The notes beneath the pieces are model-generated. The model was not told the origin of the DNA and did not search any database. It saw nothing but the letters and a program-made list of their open reading frames with translations. Below are positions 33,641 through 42,821 of a stretch of DNA of 64,000 bases, in pieces. Within the stretch, counting starts at the first letter, position 1. Every line of letters begins with the position of its first letter. Made by a program: the position numbers and the translations under genes. Source of the stretch: Phytopseudomonas seleniipraecipitans (GTDB taxonomy: Bacteria; Pseudomonadota; Gammaproteobacteria; Pseudomonadales; Pseudomonadaceae). The stretch lies in the NCBI RefSeq assembly GCF_900102335.1, contig NZ_FNBM01000002.1, forward strand, positions 1-64,000, written 5' to 3'.

Positions 33641-33702
33641 GAGTTCGATTCCCTCAGGCCACAACAAACTTCCCACCAAGAGAGCCCTGACCTTACAGGG
33701 CT
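33641..33702 (+). repeat. Degenerate third copy of tRNA-Gly 3' end plus terminator
   Basis: GAGTTCGATTCCCTCAGGCC (33641-33660) matches the T-arm half of the att core with a few changes. After 22 bases AGCCCTG/CAGGGCT (33683-33702) repeats the tRNA terminator stem without its T-run. This marks the outer boundary of the tRNA-linked accessory DNA. Nothing else is apparent in the 347 bases between 33516 and the next gene. Confidence 0.65.
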
Positions 33703-33863
33703 ATTCCGCCTGAAATTCTTAATCATACTCTAGCCCAAGCACTGCCCCACGTGACTCACTCTTCGATATCACTAGCAGATACGCTGTCTGCCCCCCGATC
33801 CGTCCACTGGAACCCCCACGCCTCTCTAAGCCTCTACTTCTCAAGAACCTACGAGACTTGAAT

Positions 33864-34841
33864 ATGAATGACGTTGATCGTCCGGTAGTGGTGATTTGTG
33901 GTGCCAGTGCAGGGGTGGGGCGTGCGAGCGCGCATGCGTTCGCTGCTGCTGGGTATGCGGTTGGCCTGGTGGCGCGCAGCGAAGAAGGTTTAGCGCAAAC
34001 GGTTGAGGAGTTGCAGTCTTACAACGTGAAGACGCTGGCCATTAGTGTGGACGTGGCGGATGCGGAAGCGCTCGCCCAGGCAGCGCAGCGATTCGAAGCG
34101 GAGTTGGGCGCGGTTGCGGTGTGGGTCAACTCGGCGATGGTGACGGTATTTTCGCCCGTCGAGCAGCTGCTGCCGGATGAAATCAAGCGGGTCACCGAGG
34201 TCACTTACCTGGGCACTGTGCATGGCACCATGGCGGCGCTTTCGTTGATGCGGCCACGCAACCGTGGCGTGATTATTCAAGTGGGTTCAGCGCTGGCCTA
34301 TCGCGCCATTCCGCTGCAAGCCGCCTACTGCGGAGCGAAGTTTGCGGTGCGCGGTTTTACCGACTCGCTGCGCTGCGAGCTGATTCATCAAGGCAGCGGC
34401 ATCAAGCTGTGCATGGTGCAGCTTCCGGCCATCAATACGCCGCAATTCGATTGGGCGCGCAACAAGCTGAGCAAGCAGGTGCAGCCGGTTCCGCCGATCC
34501 ATGATCCGCAGGTGGCTGCGCGCGCCATTCTCAGTGTCGTCAACGCGCCGCCGCGGGAGCTGTGGCTTGGCATAACCACCGTGAAAGCGATCATGGGCAC
34601 GCTGTTGTTTCCCGGCCTACTCGACAGGCTGATGGCGCGTAATGCGTGGCCGGGGCAGATGACCGGCGATGCCGAGCAGACGTTTCAAGCGGGCAACCTG
34701 TTCGAACCGGTGAATGGCGTGCATGAGGTGCGTGGCCGCTTCGCTCGTAATTCGCGCCAGCGCGCATGGGCGCTGAGTGCAAGCCGAGTGAGCGCAATCG
34801 TGGTGATCACCGCGTTGCTGGTGGCCTTGCTGTTGTTTTGA
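33864..34841 (+). CDS. Short-chain dehydrogenase/reductase with C-terminal TM tail
   Basis: 325 residues. Rossmann nucleotide motif CGASAGVGRAS near the N-terminus, VNSAM in place of the usual NNAG, and catalytic Ser with YCGAK (Tyr-x3-Lys) are present, so it should be a functional NAD(P)-dependent oxidoreductase. The last ~20 residues form a hydrophobic helix (SAIVVITALLVALLLF), suggesting membrane anchoring. The start at 33864 is preferred over TTG at 33858. Single gene just outside island 2; substrate unknown. Confidence 0.82.
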   Translation: MNDVDRPVVVICGASAGVGRASAHAFAAAGYAVGLVARSEEGLAQTVEELQSYNVKTLAISVDVADAEALAQAAQRFEAELGAVAVWVNSAMVTVFSPVEQLLPDEIKRVTEVTYLGTVHGTMAALSLMRPRNRGVIIQVGSALAYRAIPLQAAYCGAKFAVRGFTDSLRCELIHQGSGIKLCMVQLPAINTPQFDWARNKLSKQVQPVPPIHDPQVAARAILSVVNAPPRELWLGITTVKAIMGTLLFPGLLDRLMARNAWPGQMTGDAEQTFQAGNLFEPVNGVHEVRGRFARNSRQRAWALSASRVSAIVVITALLVALLLF

Positions 34842-35026
34842 GGTGTATAGCTACGCCTTAACCAGCGGTGGCGCTGATCGACAAGCCGAATGTTTGCACT
34901 TATCGACAACGCCACCACCACTGAGGAGGGCCAGTGAGCGCGGACAAGCGGTGATAGTCCGCCAGGCCGTCCCGTCAGAACGCGTTATTCATTGCGGCAA
35001 TGCACACGGCGGACGGGACTGCACCG

Positions 35027-35407
35027 TCACTGGTGTTTACGTAGCGCCTCGATCAGCTGCGCTTTACTCATCGTCGAGCGGCCGCTGATGTCCTTGCTGC
35101 GCGCTTCTTTCAGCAGGCTTTCCTTGGTTTGCGTCTCCAGCGAGTCGGTAGAAGCGCGTGGTTTGCCTTCACGGGTTTTGGCAGCGCGTTTGGCCGAGTC
35201 AGAGCGTGCGGTCTTCTTCTCGCCTGAGTCGGTCTTCTTGCCGGAGCCGCCGGATTTCTCGCCACCGCCGGACTGTTTGTTGACGGTTGCCCAGGCCCGC
35301 GCTTCGGCCTTATCACTGGGCACACCCTTGTTCTCGTAGCTCTCCTCGATGTGCTCGGCTTTGCGTTTTTGCTTGTCGGTGTATTTGTCTTTACTTCCGC
35401 GTGGCAT
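35027..35407 (-). CDS. Small basic protein, plasmid-stabilisation/Rho-N-like
   Basis: 126 residues. The N-terminus MPRGSKDKYTDKQKRKAEHI and the C-terminal STMSKAQLIEALRK (a Rho N-terminal or SAP-like helix pair) bracket a Gly/Ser/Lys-rich disordered middle. Close relatives in Pseudomonas are annotated plasmid stabilization protein or hypothetical; no toxin-antitoxin partner is visible. The composition suggests nucleic-acid binding and possibly stress-related expression like the neighbouring dehydrogenase. The start at 35407 drops three residues from the longest frame to reach the conserved MPRG. Confidence 0.72.
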   Translation of the reverse strand: MPRGSKDKYTDKQKRKAEHIEESYENKGVPSDKAEARAWATVNKQSGGGEKSGGSGKKTDSGEKKTARSDSAKRAAKTREGKPRASTDSLETQTKESLLKEARSKDISGRSTMSKAQLIEALRKHQ

Positions 35408-35603
35408 GGCGATCACTCCTCAGCAGGCCTTGGTACGCATGTTGAAACTGGCCCCGGTGCCCGAGTGCCGCTGGCTGGACGAATGGCAGCAGCGGCACCA
35501 ACCTTTCGTCGATACAGCAGGCGATTTCATTCAACTTCCACGCAGGTGCAGTTCTCCGAAAAGAACCACGACAGCAATTTCCTTTTGCACAGGAGAGACA
35601 GTA

Positions 35604-36461
35604 ATGCGTACCTACCCGACTCCGCCCTTCCCCGCTCAGCCTCAGCCCGTGCCGGGCTCGCAGCGCAAGATGCAGCCTCAGCCGGACTGCGGCGAGCAGA
35701 GCTATACCGGCAGCGGCCGGCTCAAAGACAAGGTCGCGCTGATTACCGGCGGCGACAGCGGCATTGGCCGCGCGGTGGCCATCGCCTTTGCCCGCGAAGG
35801 CGCGGATATAGCGCTGGCCTACTGGGAAGAACACGAAGACGCCAAAGAAACCGCCAGCTGGGTCGAGCAGGCCGGACGGCAGTGCCTGCTGCTGCCGGGT
35901 GACCTGGCCAACAAGGCGGTGTGCCAGGACACCGTGGCGAAAACCGTTGAGCGCTTCGGGCGTATCGATGTGCTGGTCAACAACGCGGCCTTCCAGATGA
36001 CTCGCCAATCGCTCGAAGACATCCCCGACGAAGAATGGCTGCGGACCTTCGATGTGAACATCACCGCCATGTTCCGCCTGTGCAAGGCAGCGGTGCCTTC
36101 GATGCCGAAGGGCGGCTCGATCATCAACACCACCTCGGTGAACTCCGATGACCCGACGCCCATGCTGCTCGCCTACGCAACCAGCAAGGGCGCAATCGCC
36201 AACTTCAGCGCCGGCCTCGCGCAGTTGCTGGGGCCGAAGGGCATCCGCGTCAACAGCGTCGCGCCCGGCCCGATCTGGACGCCGCTGATCGTCTCGACGA
36301 TGCCGCAGGAAGCGGTGACCTCGTTCGGCGAGCAAACGCCGTTGGGCCGGCCGGGTCAGCCAATCGAGGTGGCGCCGATCTATGTGCTGCTGGCCTCCGA
36401 CGAAGGCAGCTACATATCCGGCTCGCGGTATGCGGTAACTGGCGGCAAGCCCATTCTCTGA
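35604..36461 (+). CDS. Short-chain dehydrogenase, stress-type (YhdG/YdaD-like)
   Basis: 285 residues. A Pro-rich leader (about 1-40) precedes a classical SDR core: GGDSGIGRA, VNNAAF, Ser with YATSKGA, and C-terminal GSRYAVTGG. This subgroup is often annotated as glucose or general-stress dehydrogenase. The start at 35604 has AGGAGAG 7 bases ahead; the long frame upstream is not supported. It is divergent from the small basic gene. Confidence 0.85.
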   Translation: MRTYPTPPFPAQPQPVPGSQRKMQPQPDCGEQSYTGSGRLKDKVALITGGDSGIGRAVAIAFAREGADIALAYWEEHEDAKETASWVEQAGRQCLLLPGDLANKAVCQDTVAKTVERFGRIDVLVNNAAFQMTRQSLEDIPDEEWLRTFDVNITAMFRLCKAAVPSMPKGGSIINTTSVNSDDPTPMLLAYATSKGAIANFSAGLAQLLGPKGIRVNSVAPGPIWTPLIVSTMPQEAVTSFGEQTPLGRPGQPIEVAPIYVLLASDEGSYISGSRYAVTGGKPIL

Positions 36462-36555
36462 ATACTCGAGAAAGCCAAACGCGAACAGGCCACTCGACAC
36501 AATCCTGCTGAACTCAGGTGAGCATTAAAGGCCCACCCCAGTTCGCCCATCCCCA

Positions 36556-36579
36556 AGCCCTGCTCCGGCAGGGCTTTTT
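36556..36579 (+). terminator. Intrinsic terminator after dehydrogenase
   Basis: AGCCCTGC (36556-36563) and GCAGGGCT (36568-36575) form an 8-bp stem with TCCG loop followed by T4. Confidence 0.8.
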
Positions 36580-36722
36580 CATGCTCGATGATGCTGGTAG
36601 CACGGGTGCATCTCCGCGGCCCTGCGCCTGAGCGTTGCCACTCGCAATGCAGCACGGCACAAAGCGCTGCCGGCTGCGATCAGAGTAGAATGCGCCAATC
36701 GATTACAGGAACGCCCCGCACC

Positions 36723-37829
36723 ATGACCAGCCCCTCGTTTCGCGCGCCAGTGGTAATGCTTATTGCTTTTCTTTTATCTAGCCTTTCGTACGCAGCACCG
36801 AAGCAGGTGACCGATGTGCTGGGGCGTAGCGTTACCGCCTCTCTCCCCGCCAAGCGAGTTGTCCTTGGGTTCAACTTCGAGGATTACATGGCGGTAGGCG
36901 GCGAAACGGCTTTCGATTCGGTCGTGGGTATTTCCCGTGGTGCCTGGGAAAAGAAGGTGCCGATGAACTGGCAACTGCACGTCGCCCATCGGCCGGCGCT
37001 CGAGCAGCTGCCGGATGTCGGCGAGGTGGAAACGCAGAGCTTCTCGGTGGAGAAAGTGCTCAGCCTTAACCCTGACCTGATCGTGCTGACGGACTGGCAA
37101 TTTCAGGCGCTGCCCGACGAAGTCGCCCGCCTGGAGAAAGCGGGCGTACCTGTCGTGGTGATCGATTACAACGCCCAGACGCTGGAGCGCCACGTGGCGT
37201 CGACCTTGCTGCTCGGTGAAGTGACCGGCCAGCAGGACAGAGCCCACGAGCTGGCCGACCTGTACAGCGCGGCGGTCAACGACGTGCATCAGCGCATTGC
37301 CGCGGCGCACAAGCCCAAGCCACGCATCTATCTGGAGTTCGGCAACAAGGGTCCGGCCGAATACTCATTCACCTATGGCAAGAACATGTGGGGCGCGCTG
37401 GCCACGGCTGCGGGCGGCGACAACATTGCCGCGCCGTATGTGGAATGGTGGGGGCCTATCAACCCCGAGCAGGTGTTGGTCGCTCGGCCTGAGGTGATCG
37501 TCATTTCCGGGCGTGAAGACAACACCAACCCTACCGCGCTTTCCATGGGCCCCGGCGTGGACCCGGCCACGGCGCGCAAGCAACTGCAGGCATTCGCCTC
37601 GCGCCCCGGCTGGGCTGCGTTGCCTGCCATTCGTGACGGCAGGCTCTACGGTGTTTATCAGGGCGCCTCGCGTAGCCTGGGTGACTTCGCCATGCTGCAG
37701 TTCATCGCCAAACAGTTGTATCCGGACCTGTTCGCCGACCTTGATCCGCTGGCCAATTACCTGAACTACCACCGCAAATATCTGCCCGTAGCGGCTGAGG
37801 GCACCTTTGCCATCAGCGCCGATGAGTAA
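36723..37829 (+). CDS. Iron/siderophore ABC transporter substrate-binding protein
   Basis: 368 residues with a signal peptide (about 1-25, cleavage after SYAA). The mature protein opens KQVTDVLGRSVTASLPAKRVV, typical of class III (FecB/BtuF-like) metal-chelate binding proteins. The two-lobe fold with a long connecting helix is implied by LVLEFGN..AAGGDNIAA features. AGGAA precedes the start. It heads a binding protein-permease-ATPase operon and probably receives an Fe(III)-siderophore or related chelate from one of the nearby TonB-dependent receptors. The ligand is not determinable by eye. Confidence 0.87.
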   Translation: MTSPSFRAPVVMLIAFLLSSLSYAAPKQVTDVLGRSVTASLPAKRVVLGFNFEDYMAVGGETAFDSVVGISRGAWEKKVPMNWQLHVAHRPALEQLPDVGEVETQSFSVEKVLSLNPDLIVLTDWQFQALPDEVARLEKAGVPVVVIDYNAQTLERHVASTLLLGEVTGQQDRAHELADLYSAAVNDVHQRIAAAHKPKPRIYLEFGNKGPAEYSFTYGKNMWGALATAAGGDNIAAPYVEWWGPINPEQVLVARPEVIVISGREDNTNPTALSMGPGVDPATARKQLQAFASRPGWAALPAIRDGRLYGVYQGASRSLGDFAMLQFIAKQLYPDLFADLDPLANYLNYHRKYLPVAAEGTFAISADE

Positions 37830-37838
37830 GCCCTGTTC

Positions 37839-38891
37839 ATGACGCTTTCCAACCTCGAAACAGACGCCATCGCCCAGCACCGCTTGCGCGAGCGCAAACG
37901 CTGGCGCAACTGCCTGGCATTCCTGCTGCTGTGCGCCGCCTGCCTGGTACTGGATATCGCCACGGGGCCTTCACTGCTCTCGCCGTGGGATGTACTCAGT
38001 TCGCTGCTGAATGTGGGCGATCGCCAGCCGATGACCGATACCATCGTGCGTGACCTGCGCCTGCCGGTGGCGCTCATGGCCCTGGCGGTCGGCGCAGCGC
38101 TGGGCGCCGGTGGCGCGCAAATGCAGACCTTGCTGAACAACCCGATGGCCAGCCCCTACACCCTGGGCATGGCCGCCGCTGCCGGGTTTGGCGCGGCGCT
38201 GAGCCTGGCCTTCGGCAGCTTCGGACTCGGCCCGCTGATTGGCGTGCCGCTGGGTGCGTTCGCGTTCTCGATGCTGGCGGTGGTGTTCCTGTTCGCGCTG
38301 GCCACCCTGCGCCAGGCCGGCAGCCACACGATCATCCTTGGCGGCATCGCCATGCTGTTCCTCTTTCAGTCGCTGCTCTCGCTGGTGCAGTTTTTGTCTT
38401 CACCGGAACTGTCGCAGCAGATCCTCTTCTGGCTGTTCGGCAACCTCGGTAAAGCCACCTGGCTCACGCTGTCGATCACCGCAGCAGTGACGCTGGTGTG
38501 CTGCGCGATTCTGATGGGCGATGCCTGGAAGCTGTCCGCCTTGAGCCTCGGTGAAGCACGGGCGGTGAGCCTGGGTGTGAATATCCGCTGGCTGCGGCTG
38601 AAGATTCTGATTCTGGTGGCGATCATGACCGCGACGGCGACCAGCTTTGTCGGGGTGATTGGCTTTATCGGGCTGGTATCGCCGCATATCGCCAGGATGC
38701 TGGTAGGTGAAGATCAGCGATTCCTGCTGCCGCTCTCGGCCATTTGCGGCGCCTTCATGCTGTCGGCGGCGTCGGTGCTGTCCAAGTCGATCCTGCCCGG
38801 CGCACTGTTTCCCATCGGCATCGTGACGGCCATCGTCGGCGTGCCGTTCCTGCTCTGGCTGATTTTCGCGCCGCAAAGAGGCAGACCATGA
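37839..38891 (+). CDS. FecCD-family ABC transporter permease
   Basis: 350 residues, about nine to ten TM helices, with the FecCD hallmarks GAGGAQMQTLLNNPMASPYT and a C-terminal FVGVIGFIGLVSPHIARM segment. A single permease gene implies a homodimer. It starts 9 bases after the binding-protein stop and overlaps the ATPase start by ATGA. Confidence 0.92.
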   Translation: MTLSNLETDAIAQHRLRERKRWRNCLAFLLLCAACLVLDIATGPSLLSPWDVLSSLLNVGDRQPMTDTIVRDLRLPVALMALAVGAALGAGGAQMQTLLNNPMASPYTLGMAAAAGFGAALSLAFGSFGLGPLIGVPLGAFAFSMLAVVFLFALATLRQAGSHTIILGGIAMLFLFQSLLSLVQFLSSPELSQQILFWLFGNLGKATWLTLSITAAVTLVCCAILMGDAWKLSALSLGEARAVSLGVNIRWLRLKILILVAIMTATATSFVGVIGFIGLVSPHIARMLVGEDQRFLLPLSAICGAFMLSAASVLSKSILPGALFPIGIVTAIVGVPFLLWLIFAPQRGRP

Positions 38892-39685
38892 TCCAGCTCA
38901 ACGACCTCGCCATCAGCCGCTCCGGGCGGCCCATCATCAGCGGGCTGAATACGTGCCTTGAAGCGGGCGCCATCCATGTCGTGCTCGGCCCCAACGGGAC
39001 CGGTAAAACCACCCTGTTGCGCGCGTTGATGGGTGATCTACCGCTGGCAGGCGGCAGCATCACGCACCGACAGAGCAGCCTTACGGCGGGCACCCACTCG
39101 CGTCGTGTGCTCGACAGCTGGCGCAAGGATTTTGCCTACATGCCGCAGGACTGCAGCACTGAAGTGTCGCTGTCCGTGCTTGAAGTCGTGGTGCTGGGCA
39201 ATCTCGGTCAGCTTGGCCTGCGTCTGGACGATGAGCTTCTGGAGCGCGCGATGAGCAAGCTCTCGCAGGTCGGCATCGGTCACCTGGCGGGGCGCGGTAT
39301 TGGCTCACTCAGCGGCGGGCAACGGCAGATGGTGTTCTTCGCTCAGGTGCTGATGCGCGAACCCAAGGTCATGCTGCTCGACGAGCCCGTGAGCGCGCTG
39401 GACCTGCGCCATCAGGTCGCCCTGCTCGACCGTGTACGGAACGAGACGCGCAGCCGCAATCTGGTGACTGTGGTGGTGCTGCATGACCTCAACCTGGCCT
39501 GCCAATACGCCGACAACCTGCTGGTGCTGGTCGACGGCACGCTGGCCGCCAGCGGCCACCCACGCGATATCGTGACGGCCGAGCTTCTGCAAACTACCTA
39601 CGGCGTGGCGGTGGACATTCTGCGTGATCGTCACGACCGCCCCGTGGTGCAGCCGCTCTCCGGCCAGGCGCTGGAACACGCCTGA
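38888..39685 (+). CDS. FecE-family ABC transporter ATP-binding protein
   Basis: 265 residues. Walker A GPNGTGKTT, signature LSGGQRQ, Walker B VMLLDEP and switch His in VLHDLN are intact. The start at 38888 overlaps the permease stop. It powers the importer encoded by the two preceding genes. It ends 12 bases from the convergent receptor stop. Confidence 0.92.
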   Translation: MIQLNDLAISRSGRPIISGLNTCLEAGAIHVVLGPNGTGKTTLLRALMGDLPLAGGSITHRQSSLTAGTHSRRVLDSWRKDFAYMPQDCSTEVSLSVLEVVVLGNLGQLGLRLDDELLERAMSKLSQVGIGHLAGRGIGSLSGGQRQMVFFAQVLMREPKVMLLDEPVSALDLRHQVALLDRVRNETRSRNLVTVVVLHDLNLACQYADNLLVLVDGTLAASGHPRDIVTAELLQTTYGVAVDILRDRHDRPVVQPLSGQALEHA

Positions 39686-39697
39686 CCGGTCGCCGGG

Positions 39698-41812
39698 TCA
39701 GAAGGTGTACGCGAATCCGGTCTGCACGGTTCGCGGCTCGCCCGGGTAGGCGTAGAAGTTGAAGGCGCCCTCTTCGTAGCCCTTGTTGAAGACGTTGCGC
39801 ACGTCCAGGTTCAGGCGCAGGTGCTCGTTGACCTGATAGAAGCTGAGCAGGTCGGTAACCGCGTAACGCTCCATGGTGTAGGTCTGCGCAGCCGTCTGGC
39901 CGGCACGATCATCCACGTACTTGAAGTTGGCACCCAGGCCCAAGCCACGCAGCGCTCCATCGCGGAACTCGTAAACGCTCAGCAGGTTGAAGCTGTTGCG
40001 CGGGATGTTCGCCTGGCGGGTGCCACGCGGCAGCGAGTTGTCGCGCGTGACCTCGGAGTCGGTGTAGGCATAGCCACCGATCACCCGCCACTCGGGCGTC
40101 AAGTCACCTGCCACGTTGACTTCGAAACCGCGGCTGCGTACTTCGCCAGCGGCGATGCGGTAAGCAGAGTCAACCGGGTCGACTGTCTGCACGTTTTCCT
40201 TGGTGACATGGAATACCGCGGTATCGATGTTAAGCGCACCATCCAATGCTTCCCACTTCACGCCCAGCTCGTAGGCTTTGCCCTCCTCCGGCTCGAAACC
40301 GCCGCCCAGACGCGACGCGCCGGAGTTGGGCTTGAAGGATTTGGACGCGTTGGCGTACACGGCCACTCTGTCGGTGAGGTCATAAATCACGCCGACGCGT
40401 GGGGTCACCGCGTTGTCGGCCTTGTTCCAGTCAGCATTGACCGGGCGCAGATCGTCGTAGTCATGCTCGAAGCGTTCGAGGCGCACCCCGCCAAGCACTT
40501 TCAGGCGCTCGGTGAGGGCGACCTGGTCCTGCACGAAGGCGGCCCAGGTTTTCAGTTTCTCGCGATCATGCGTGGTGATATTGCCCAGCGCGGGCCGCGG
40601 CTGACCAAGGACCGGATCAAAAATATTGATCGGGTACGCTGCGGTCGAACGATTGATGATCGACTGGTAATCGTAATTCTCGTACTCCACGCCGGTAATC
40701 AGCGTGTGGCCCAGGCCGAAGGTCTGGAAGTGCCCGGTGAGGTGCAATTGCACGTCATGGTCAGTCCATTCCAGCTTGCGGTAGTTGAAGTTGCGATTGA
40801 GGGTCACTCCATCGGCCGCCACGCCATTGGCTTCCACCGCATTGCCCTTGAGGGAGCCGTCGAGGTACTGATAGCCGCCACTCAACGCCCAGTCATCATT
40901 GAGCTGATGCTCGAAGCGCAGCTGCACCATGGCGTTATCGTTGTGCAGCTTGTTGTCAGTGCCCTTCTCCCAGTAATAGGTCGAATGGCTGGGCTGGCCG
41001 CGTTGGGTCGGGTAGTGGGTCAAGCCACGATCCAGCGGGTGATTGTTACGCATGAAATCACCCTCCAGCACGATGCGCGTGTCGTCCGTCACCTGCCAGC
41101 TCAGCACCGGCGCGATGCCATAGCGCTCGCTTTCCACGTCATCACGAAAACTGTCACCGCCTTCGGCCATGACATTCAGGCGATAGGCTAGGCGGCCTTC
41201 CTCGTCGAGCGGGCCGCTGGTGTCCAGCGTGCCACGGCGCAAACCCTGATCGGTGAACTGGCTGCCAACCGTCGTACGTTGTTCGGCCAATGGCTGCTTG
41301 GTGATGACGTTGAAGGTGCCACCAGGATCACCGCGACCATAGAGCGTCGCGGCTGGGCCACGCAGCACTTCGACTCGCTCCAGGGTGTTGGCATCCGGCG
41401 AGTTGGGATAACCGCGATTGATCGGGAAGCCGTTGCGATAGAACTCGCCGGTGGTAAAGCCACGCACTGTGAAGGTGGTCAGGCCCTGGCCGCCAAAGTT
41501 GTTGGCACGGCCTACGCCGCCCGCCTGATCCAGCGCCTGCTGCAAGCGAGTCGCGGAGATGTCTTCGATCACATCACGGGACACCACGCTCACCGACTGC
41601 GGCGTCTCGTGCAAGGCGGTATCGGTGCGCGTAGCACTGGCCGAACGCGTGGCGCCATAACCAAGCACAGGGCCCGTGGCACTCTCGCTTGTGCCGGTTA
41701 CCACCGACTCCGGCAACTCGAGCGCTGCATCGGCAGGAATAGCCAACGTTTCGGCATGGATGGAGGCAGAGCACAGCGACAACAGACAGATTGAAACCCG
41801 ATTCCAACGCAT
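39698..41812 (-). CDS. TonB-dependent siderophore receptor
   Basis: 704 residues. Signal peptide (about 1-20), plug domain with ETPQSVSVVSRDVIED, VEVLRGPAATLYGRGDPGGTFN (two pieces of the TonB-box/plug consensus), and a 22-strand-type barrel ending in aromatic FAYTF. The outer-membrane receptor probably feeds the convergent FecBCD-like importer. No N-terminal signalling domain is present, so control is not by an anti-sigma/ECF pair. A promoter with an overlapping palindrome lies upstream. Confidence 0.92.
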   Translation of the reverse strand: MRWNRVSICLLSLCSASIHAETLAIPADAALELPESVVTGTSESATGPVLGYGATRSASATRTDTALHETPQSVSVVSRDVIEDISATRLQQALDQAGGVGRANNFGGQGLTTFTVRGFTTGEFYRNGFPINRGYPNSPDANTLERVEVLRGPAATLYGRGDPGGTFNVITKQPLAEQRTTVGSQFTDQGLRRGTLDTSGPLDEEGRLAYRLNVMAEGGDSFRDDVESERYGIAPVLSWQVTDDTRIVLEGDFMRNNHPLDRGLTHYPTQRGQPSHSTYYWEKGTDNKLHNDNAMVQLRFEHQLNDDWALSGGYQYLDGSLKGNAVEANGVAADGVTLNRNFNYRKLEWTDHDVQLHLTGHFQTFGLGHTLITGVEYENYDYQSIINRSTAAYPINIFDPVLGQPRPALGNITTHDREKLKTWAAFVQDQVALTERLKVLGGVRLERFEHDYDDLRPVNADWNKADNAVTPRVGVIYDLTDRVAVYANASKSFKPNSGASRLGGGFEPEEGKAYELGVKWEALDGALNIDTAVFHVTKENVQTVDPVDSAYRIAAGEVRSRGFEVNVAGDLTPEWRVIGGYAYTDSEVTRDNSLPRGTRQANIPRNSFNLLSVYEFRDGALRGLGLGANFKYVDDRAGQTAAQTYTMERYAVTDLLSFYQVNEHLRLNLDVRNVFNKGYEEGAFNFYAYPGEPRTVQTGFAYTF

Positions 41813-41842
41813 GACATGGCGACCTAGATTTTGAAGGTCGCG

Positions 41843-41877
41843 ATTCTATGCCAGATGCAACTGACTCACAATTGCAT
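41843..41877 (-). promoter_or_regulatory. Promoter with overlapping palindrome upstream of TonB receptor
   Basis: Reading leftward, TTGTGA (41871-41866) and TAGAAT (41848-41843) are 17 bases apart. A palindrome with arms ATGCAA (41855-41860) and TTGCAT (41872-41877) overlaps the -35 element. Fur control would be expected for this gene, but the palindrome is a poor match to the Fur consensus. Confidence 0.45.
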
Positions 41878-41907
41878 TAAGAAGGCTCATTGCCGAAATA
41901 CGTCCAT

Positions 41908-41947
41908 AAAAAAAGCACGGGGCCAATCGCCTGATTGACCCCGTGCT
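41908..41947 (-). terminator. Intrinsic terminator of the DJ-1-like gene
   Basis: AGCACGGGG at 41914-41922 pairs with CCCCGTGCT at 41939-41947, extended by CAATC/GATTG near the loop. The run of A at 41908-41914 becomes the U-tract for minus-strand transcripts. Confidence 0.85.
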
Positions 41948-42041
41948 CTCGCGGTAGCTGAACAGCGCCAGGCCTTTCAACCTGGAGCCTGGCGCTGAAT
42001 CAGCCGGCCAGCAGCGACGATGGATGACTCATTGGCCGTGA

Positions 42042-42719
42042 TTACTTGAGTTGTTCAAGCAATGCCTTGGCGGCTTCTTCGGAACTGGCAGGATTCTGGC
42101 CGGTGACCAGCTTGCCATCGGTGATCACGAACGACGCCCAGTCCGCACCCTTTTCGTAGTGCGCGCCGAGCTTCTGGAACTCATCCTCGATCAGGAACGG
42201 CACCACGTCGGTCAGTTGCACACCAGCTTCTTCGCTGTTGCTGAAGCCGGTCACGCGGCGCCCTTTGATCAACGGCGAGCCGTCAGCCGCCTTGACGTGA
42301 CGCAGCGCACCAGGCGCGTGGCAAACGAAACCGATCGGCTTGCCGGCGCGCTCGAAGGCTTCGATCAAGCTGATGGAATGCTTGGACTCGGCCAGGTCCC
42401 ACAGCGGGCCGTGGCCACCCGGGTAGAACACGGTATCGAAGTCTTGCTGGTTGACGGTTTCCAGCTTCACCGTGCTGGCCAGGTGTTGCTGGGCCTGAGG
42501 GTCAGCCTTGAAGCGATGAGTCAGTTCGGTCTGCGCGTCCGGCTGGTCGCTCTTCGGGTCCAGCGGCGGCTGGCCACCAGCCGGCGAGGCCAGGACGATC
42601 TCAGCGCCGGCGTCTTTGAAGACGTAATAAGGCGCCACGAATTCTTCGAGCCAGAAACCGGTTTTGGCACCCGTGTCGCCGAGTTGGTCGTGGGAGGTCA
42701 GAACCATCAGTACTTTCAT
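42042..42719 (-). CDS. DJ-1/PfpI-family protein (Hsp31-like, type 1 glutamine amidotransferase fold)
   Basis: 225 residues. The nucleophile-elbow Cys lies in GFVCHAPGAL with an adjacent YPGGHGPLWD loop, the pattern of Hsp31/HchA-like and fungal DJ-1 relatives that act as glyoxalase III or deglycase-type stress proteins. AGGAA precedes the ATG. Single gene with its own terminator; cytoplasmic. Activity assignment within the family is uncertain. Confidence 0.87.
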   Translation of the reverse strand: MKVLMVLTSHDQLGDTGAKTGFWLEEFVAPYYVFKDAGAEIVLASPAGGQPPLDPKSDQPDAQTELTHRFKADPQAQQHLASTVKLETVNQQDFDTVFYPGGHGPLWDLAESKHSISLIEAFERAGKPIGFVCHAPGALRHVKAADGSPLIKGRRVTGFSNSEEAGVQLTDVVPFLIEDEFQKLGAHYEKGADWASFVITDGKLVTGQNPASSEEAAKALLEQLK

Positions 42720-42821
42720 CGCGAATTCCTGCTTGTGGCGGTAGGGTTATGCTTAGTGGCCTGAAAAGCTGTGGAGTGCCCGAAGCTTTTCACATCGACG
42801 GATCGAGCGGGCCTCTGCCGC

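Larger units (their letters stand above)
30656..33660. mobile_element. Island 2: remnant element between second and third att copies
   Basis: About 3 kb between the exact att copy at 30656-30685 and a degenerate copy at 33641-33660, each followed by the same type of terminator. It is AT-rich, has no integrase, and carries a repressor relic and three unrecognised rightward genes. It appears to be the stranded right part of a related element that integrated at the same tRNA before or after island 1. Confidence 0.65.

Noticed and set aside
35391..36500. 369-codon open frame on the minus strand
   Set aside because: Antisense to the dehydrogenase, which has all SDR motifs in the other direction.
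39821..41191. 456-codon open frame on the plus strand
   Set aside because: Shadow of the TonB-dependent receptor.
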